From contig NZ_CAJYDW010000007.1 in assembly GCF_913774235.1 (NCBI RefSeq), positions 1 to 64,000 of the forward strand: a DNA stretch of 64,000 nucleotides, read 5' to 3'. The notes below the pieces were generated by a model. The model saw nothing but the letters and a program-made list of their open reading frames with translations. It searched no databases and was not told where the DNA came from. Both the position numbers and the translations under genes were made by a program. The DNA comes from an uncultured Pseudomonas sp. Lineage in GTDB: Bacteria > Pseudomonadota > Gammaproteobacteria > Pseudomonadales > Pseudomonadaceae. Below are positions 61,201 through 64,000 of the stretch, in pieces (positions within the stretch are counted from its first letter, which is position 1; each line of letters begins with the position of its first letter).

Positions 61201-62969
61201 TCAGCGAAAAGACCGAGCACGGCAGCGACGGCAGCACTCTTACCACCCGCTACGAACGCGATCTCGAAGGCCGCCTGCAACGCAAAGTGCTCCCCGATGG
61301 CACCCAGGTGGACTACTCCTACGACGCCCTCGGCCGGCTGATCGGCGTCGACGACGGCCACTGGCCGCTTGCCTACCGCTACGACCACCAGGATCGCCTG
61401 ATCGAGGAGCATCAGGGTTGGGCCAGCTTCACCTACGGCTACGACACCCGCGGCCAGCTCAGCCACAGCCGCCTGCCCGACGGCAACCGGCTGCACTACC
61501 ACTATGGCCCCGGTGGCGTGCTGGCTGGCATCGACCTCAACGGCCACCCCCTGACCCGCCACCAGCACGCCCCCGGCGGCCTGGAACTACAGCGTCAGCA
61601 GGGCGCCCTGGCCAGCCACTATCGCCACGACGATCAGGGTCGCCTGCGGGCCCATCGCCTGGAGAGCGGTGCCCAGCTCCTGCTCGAACGCCGCTACCAC
61701 TACGATGCCAGCGGCAACCTGCTGGGCATCGACGACTCCCGCAAAGGCCAGACCCAGTACCGCTACGACCCCCTGGATCGCCTGGTCGCCGTGCGCGGCG
61801 AACTGCCCGAGACCTTCGCCCACGACCCAGCCGGCACCCTGCTGGGTAGTCGCGACACCGGCAGCGTCCAGGGCAACCGTCCGCTGCTGCACGGCGATCG
61901 CCACCTGGACTACGACGTCCACGGCAACCTCGTCCGCGAACGCCGCGGCCGCGCCCAGGCGCTGGTCACCCACTACCGCTACGACAGCCAGCACCGCCTC
62001 ATCCAGGCCACCCTTCCCGATGGCAGCACAGCCCACTACCGCTACGACGCCTTCGGCCGCCGCATCGCCAAGACCGTCGCCGGACGCACCACCGAATTCC
62101 TCTGGCAGGGCGACCGCCTGGTCGCCGAGAGCGGCCCCGACGGCTACCGCAGCTATCTCTACGAGCCCGGCACCTTCCGCCCCCTGGCCCTGCTGGACGG
62201 CGAAGGCCCGGCAGCGGTCCGCCCTTACCACTACCATCTCGACCACCTCGGCACGCCCCAGGAACTCACCGACGCCAGCGGCACCCTCGCCTGGTCCGCC
62301 CGCTACCGCGCCTACGGCAACCTGGCCCGCCTGGACGTCGAGCAGATCGCCCAACCCCTGCGTTTCCAGGGCCAATACCACGACCCCGAAACCGGCCTCC
62401 ACTACAACCGCCACCGCTACTATCATCCGGAGACGGGCAGCTTCATCACCCCCGACCCCATCCGGCTGGCGGGTGGGTTGAACAGCTATCGCTATGCGCC
62501 CAATCCCACCGGCTGGGTGGATCCGCTGGGGTTGGCGAATGTCAGGGGGCAGTGTCCGGGATTCGACGAGCCCCACGAATTACGCCGAAAGGAAAGGTAT
62601 GAATCTTTACCCCACTTGCCTCAAAGCGACGAGGGCAGCTACCTATATCGAGGTATCCGTAAAGGGCACCCAGCAGAACACGAGGCCTTCAATGGTCGAG
62701 TGATTCCAGGAAAAATCGATGGGACGGTAACTCCAGAAGAACATAACTATGGGGGACGCTCTGCGGAAAGTGCATACACATCTTGGACAAGATCACCGGA
62801 AGTCGCTAAAAAATTCGCAGAAGAAGGCGGCCTCATACTACGTGTTAAGACAGGAGCCCCTAAAGTGGGTGAAAAATGGTCTTGGCAGTACTCTGAAGAT
62901 CGCTGGGGTGAGCAAGAGGTGCTTTTAAAGGGTATTCGTGAAAAAGACATTGAGGTGTATCGCCCATGA
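58215..62969 (+). CDS. Rhs polymorphic toxin, T6SS effector with predicted ADP-ribosyltransferase C-terminus
   Basis: A 1584-residue effector. The N-terminal domain (about 1-260; VDYRGFAEAWYGGVL, FTVGEEVVTRDKDSKG) is not a recognisable PAAR domain. Two hydrophobic segments follow (about 272-290 and 300-325). The Rhs shell starts near residue 437 (TDGCPVSMVTGEELLTLTDAE) and runs through many YD repeats to the core end at about 1437 (PDPIRLAGGLNSYRYAPNP then DPLGLA), the usual autocleavage region. The toxin tip (about 1442-1584) has Arg1479 in LYRG, an STS-like SAYTSWT (1519-1525) and Glu1566-Gln-Glu1568, fitting R-S-E mono-ADP-ribosyltransferases. The toxin part has much lower G+C than the core. 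The target cannot be told. An immunity gene candidate overlaps the end by 4 bp. Confidence 0.9.
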   Translation: MTTPLPPLGTLPITLDLAQPDIRTVLQDFRTCLVDYRGFAEAWYGGVLDVEQTFTVGEEVVTRDKDSKGQVSLYATCPVDGKLTLIHCFDAARFVPIGNTPVSIVPVNEGRGPRRSGAVAAGAAQSAVIGADGTHTFAGCTPYQRYRVTFFPNVTSAHLETLYGSYQGVIDDLQAWLQQEWTQKHQPSWATYRSASAGGKVGLQLEAAWKGLLRSIINLWDDLTQLFEVIAHPRKHLEKLRELLDPQALEQLYSAGKDKLHTALLIAGDEPLLWIFLCALVAWVKLLPPTTAAEVVGALTGEVLLNVLIGVVLTGGIGLAVRLGGKVARVAAGGRALGLIQELAEALMQRCARHAKPHSEAAKPILAQGSASLDAARKATVELRNGAAVEQIRADAAPYARGKSRKATRLSQEPQVDDVSTPARTPSGKPAEPAALTCTDGCPVSMVTGEELLTLTDAELDGPLPFAWTRLYRSSACDSDLGLGPGWSHALAHRLERQGEQLIWTDQENRRTAFPLPSQQRPAIRNRLARAALYLGEQPDELILAQAGESPRFYHFRRLELVAISDAYGNRLSVERNAQGRIQRLSNGLRALRLDYQQGRIAAVDYQVRQPGDHHEASWQTLQTLVRYRYAANGQLLAASNALDETERYTYDERHVILERHLAGGAAFFWEWQGEGRDARCVRHWSSIGQLDSRYLWSDDGSVQVTFSDGSQQHYRHDANARLVRQVDPDGAETLKTYDAQGQLLSERDPLGALVRYEYDAAGQLLARYPAQDEPTYYSYCDGQLHSLVRGDATWRFEHNAQGDLTARTDPDGHTTRYRYTAQGRLAVIEHPDGSRHSFTWNLAGQLIEEQLPDGGLRRYRYDALGRQTYRQQENGAVTHYEWDALGRLRQLRLPGGASRAFSYNAYGKVTAERDELGRVTRYEYDDGLHLVTRRLNPDGSALSYRYDHARLLLTDIENERGEHYRLDYHPNGLIRSETGFDGRTCSYAYDLAGNLSEKTEHGSDGSTLTTRYERDLEGRLQRKVLPDGTQVDYSYDALGRLIGVDDGHWPLAYRYDHQDRLIEEHQGWASFTYGYDTRGQLSHSRLPDGNRLHYHYGPGGVLAGIDLNGHPLTRHQHAPGGLELQRQQGALASHYRHDDQGRLRAHRLESGAQLLLERRYHYDASGNLLGIDDSRKGQTQYRYDPLDRLVAVRGELPETFAHDPAGTLLGSRDTGSVQGNRPLLHGDRHLDYDVHGNLVRERRGRAQALVTHYRYDSQHRLIQATLPDGSTAHYRYDAFGRRIAKTVAGRTTEFLWQGDRLVAESGPDGYRSYLYEPGTFRPLALLDGEGPAAVRPYHYHLDHLGTPQELTDASGTLAWSARYRAYGNLARLDVEQIAQPLRFQGQYHDPETGLHYNRHRYYHPETGSFITPDPIRLAGGLNSYRYAPNPTGWVDPLGLANVRGQCPGFDEPHELRRKERYESLPHLPQSDEGSYLYRGIRKGHPAEHEAFNGRVIPGKIDGTVTPEEHNYGGRSAESAYTSWTRSPEVAKKFAEEGGLILRVKTGAPKVGEKWSWQYSEDRWGEQEVLLKGIREKDIEVYRP

Positions 62970-63388
62970 CACTAATACAATTCATCGAAGAAAATTTTCT
63001 GCTTACAGAATCTAACAAAAAACATCTAAAAAAAATAACAACCCAAATACCTGACAGCTTTAATTTCAAAAACGATTATATAGTATCAAAAACATCAGAA
63101 ATATTTTTCAAAGAAATATCCATACAAAAAGAAATTTCTGAAAACTCTAACAACAAGATGATTGGCTATGAAGAAACAGCAGAAAACTTAAAAATGGAAG
63201 ATCCTAAAACTCCCATTTTAATGCGATTTTTAGACAGTAAAAAATGGGATGGTAAAGTTTTTTACCTAGAAAAAAAATATTACCTCGGAGCCATACTAGG
63301 CAAAAAAAAGCATCCCGACTGGAAAACCCCACCCAATTGGGACGGGTCATTAGAAATGCTAGAGAAGTTCAACAAGAAGCCTTCCTAG
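62966..63388 (+). CDS. Predicted immunity protein for the Rhs toxin
   Basis: A 140-residue cytoplasmic, Lys/Asn/Ile-rich protein without signal peptide or membrane segment. No known family is recognised. Its role as antitoxin is inferred from position: it starts inside the rhs stop codon (ATGA overlap) and shares the low G+C content of the toxin tip, as Rhs immunity genes do. It contains WDGKVFYLEKKYYLGAIL and a C-terminal KTPPNWDGSLEMLEKF. Confidence 0.72.
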   Translation: MTLIQFIEENFLLTESNKKHLKKITTQIPDSFNFKNDYIVSKTSEIFFKEISIQKEISENSNNKMIGYEETAENLKMEDPKTPILMRFLDSKKWDGKVFYLEKKYYLGAILGKKKHPDWKTPPNWDGSLEMLEKFNKKPS

Positions 63389-63492
63389 CAAGCACTCCGA
63401 AAATACAAATTTAAATCAGACACCTATAAATAAACAGGTACAGCTCATCTAAATTAATTTAGACTTATTTAAAACATTAGGGCTATTTTTAG

Positions 63493-64000
63493 AGCAGCGA
63501 AGCCCACTACCGCTACGACGCCTTCGGCCGTCGCATCGCCAAGACCGTCGCCGGACGCGCCACCGAATTCCTCTGGCAAGGCGACCGCCTGGTCGCCGAA
63601 AGCGGTCCGGACGGCTACCGCAGCTACCTCTACGAACCCGGTACCTTCCGCCCCTTGGCCCTACTGGTCGGCGAAGGCCCCCAGGTGGTAACACCCTACC
63701 ACTACCACCTCGGTACCCCTCAGGAACTCACCGACGCCAACGGCACCCTCGCCTGGTCCGCCCGCTACCGCGCCTACGGCAACCTCGCCCGCCTGGACAT
63801 CGAGCAGATCGCCCAACCCCTTCGCTTCCAGGGCCAATACCACGACCCCGAAACCGGCCTCCACTACAACCGCCACCGCTACTATCATCCTGAGACAGGG
63901 AGCTTCATCACCCCTGACCCCATCCGGTTGGCGGGCGGGTTGAACAGTTATCGCTATGCGCCCAATCCCACCGGCTGGGTGGATCCGCTGGGGTTGGCGA
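63493..64000 (+). pseudogene. Orphan Rhs core fragment (silent toxin cassette), 5'-truncated, runs off the window
   Basis: From about 63495 the sequence repeats the last part of the rhs core (62031-62538): AHYRYDAFGRRIAKTVAG, YHPETGSFITPDPIRLAG and GWVDPLGLA recur with mostly silent changes. A single 9-bp deletion removes three codons of the YHYHLDHLGTP segment yet keeps the frame. An in-frame TAG at 63490-63492 immediately precedes the fragment and no start codon with a binding site is seen, so it is not a full gene. It is expected to continue into another toxin tip beyond the window. Confidence 0.88.

Noticed and set aside
59031..61568. An 845-codon open frame antisense to rhs
   Set aside because: Valine/alanine-rich mirror of the YD-repeat frame; no start site or family support.

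Overview
The window is chromosomal DNA of high G+C content from a Pseudomonas-like gammaproteobacterium. The genus-level call rests on gene order. pckA-hslO-hslR-(EAL)-rimB-rimK-envZ/ompR-tex-thioesterase-gshA-argA-argE followed by an orphan GspE-type ATPase and a DUF2388 gene matches, from memory, the P. aeruginosa PA5192-PA5212 neighbourhood. epd-pgk-two small lipoproteins-fba matches PA0551-PA0555. Class Ib ribonucleotide reductase (nrdHIEF) is not what P. aeruginosa carries, so a lineage such as P. oryzihabitans/P. psychrotolerans is possible, but that is inference.

Layout. 1-600: the 5' end of an EF-Tu gene behind a tRNA-Tyr/Gly/Thr operon, all on the minus strand, with a visible promoter. 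811-17717: a conserved housekeeping block covering gluconeogenesis, Hsp33 and Hsp15, the RimABK ribosome-modification operon, the OmpR/EnvZ (AmgRS) pair, Tex, glutathione synthesis and arginine synthesis. In this block uppP sits on the opposite strand between ompR and envZ, and a low-GC secreted-protein gene sits in a repeat-rich gap at 14.0-15.0 kb. 17887-26593: a CYTH/CHAD protein, an orphan type II/IV ATPase, a 1449-residue GAF/PAS hybrid kinase, a DUF2388 protein, a 140-bp MITE-like element and a lone gcvH. 26816-45000: accessory metabolism and regulation. It holds a secreted GH5 glycosidase, a sugar-dehydrogenase lipoprotein, a PmrAB/QseBC-like two-component pair, a GST, an HD-GYP protein, an acyltransferase, an MFS exporter, a cold-shock protein, a HAD phosphatase, a SAF-domain dehydrogenase next to a MurJ-type flippase, LexA-controlled yebG, a nucleoside hydrolase, and a large membrane protein resembling an M48 peptidase that has lost its catalytic Glu. 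44946-48887: the fba/pgk/epd operon with two embedded lipoproteins. 49197-53117: nrdHIEF behind two NrdR-like boxes. 53277-55318: an Ada-AlkA fusion and an O6-alkylguanine methyltransferase. 55437-64000: an orphan type VI secretion effector island.

The effector island is the most interesting part. VgrG, a DUF4123 adaptor and a 1584-residue Rhs protein are translationally coupled. The Rhs C-terminal domain (about 140 residues) has an R / STS-like / ExE layout that suggests an ADP-ribosyltransferase toxin. Its coding sequence switches abruptly to low G+C exactly after the Rhs core, and a low-GC immunity candidate follows with a 4-base overlap. After the immunity gene the last ~500 bp of the Rhs core is duplicated without a start codon, which is the signature of a silent alternative toxin cassette continuing past the window.

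Gene systems visible: c-di-GMP-linked ribosomal glutamylation (rimABK), envelope stress (ompR/envZ), SOS (LexA box/yebG), dNTP supply (NrdR/nrdHIEF), alkylation repair, and interbacterial competition (vgrG-tap-rhs-imm). No CRISPR array, complete insertion sequence, integrase or rRNA was seen.
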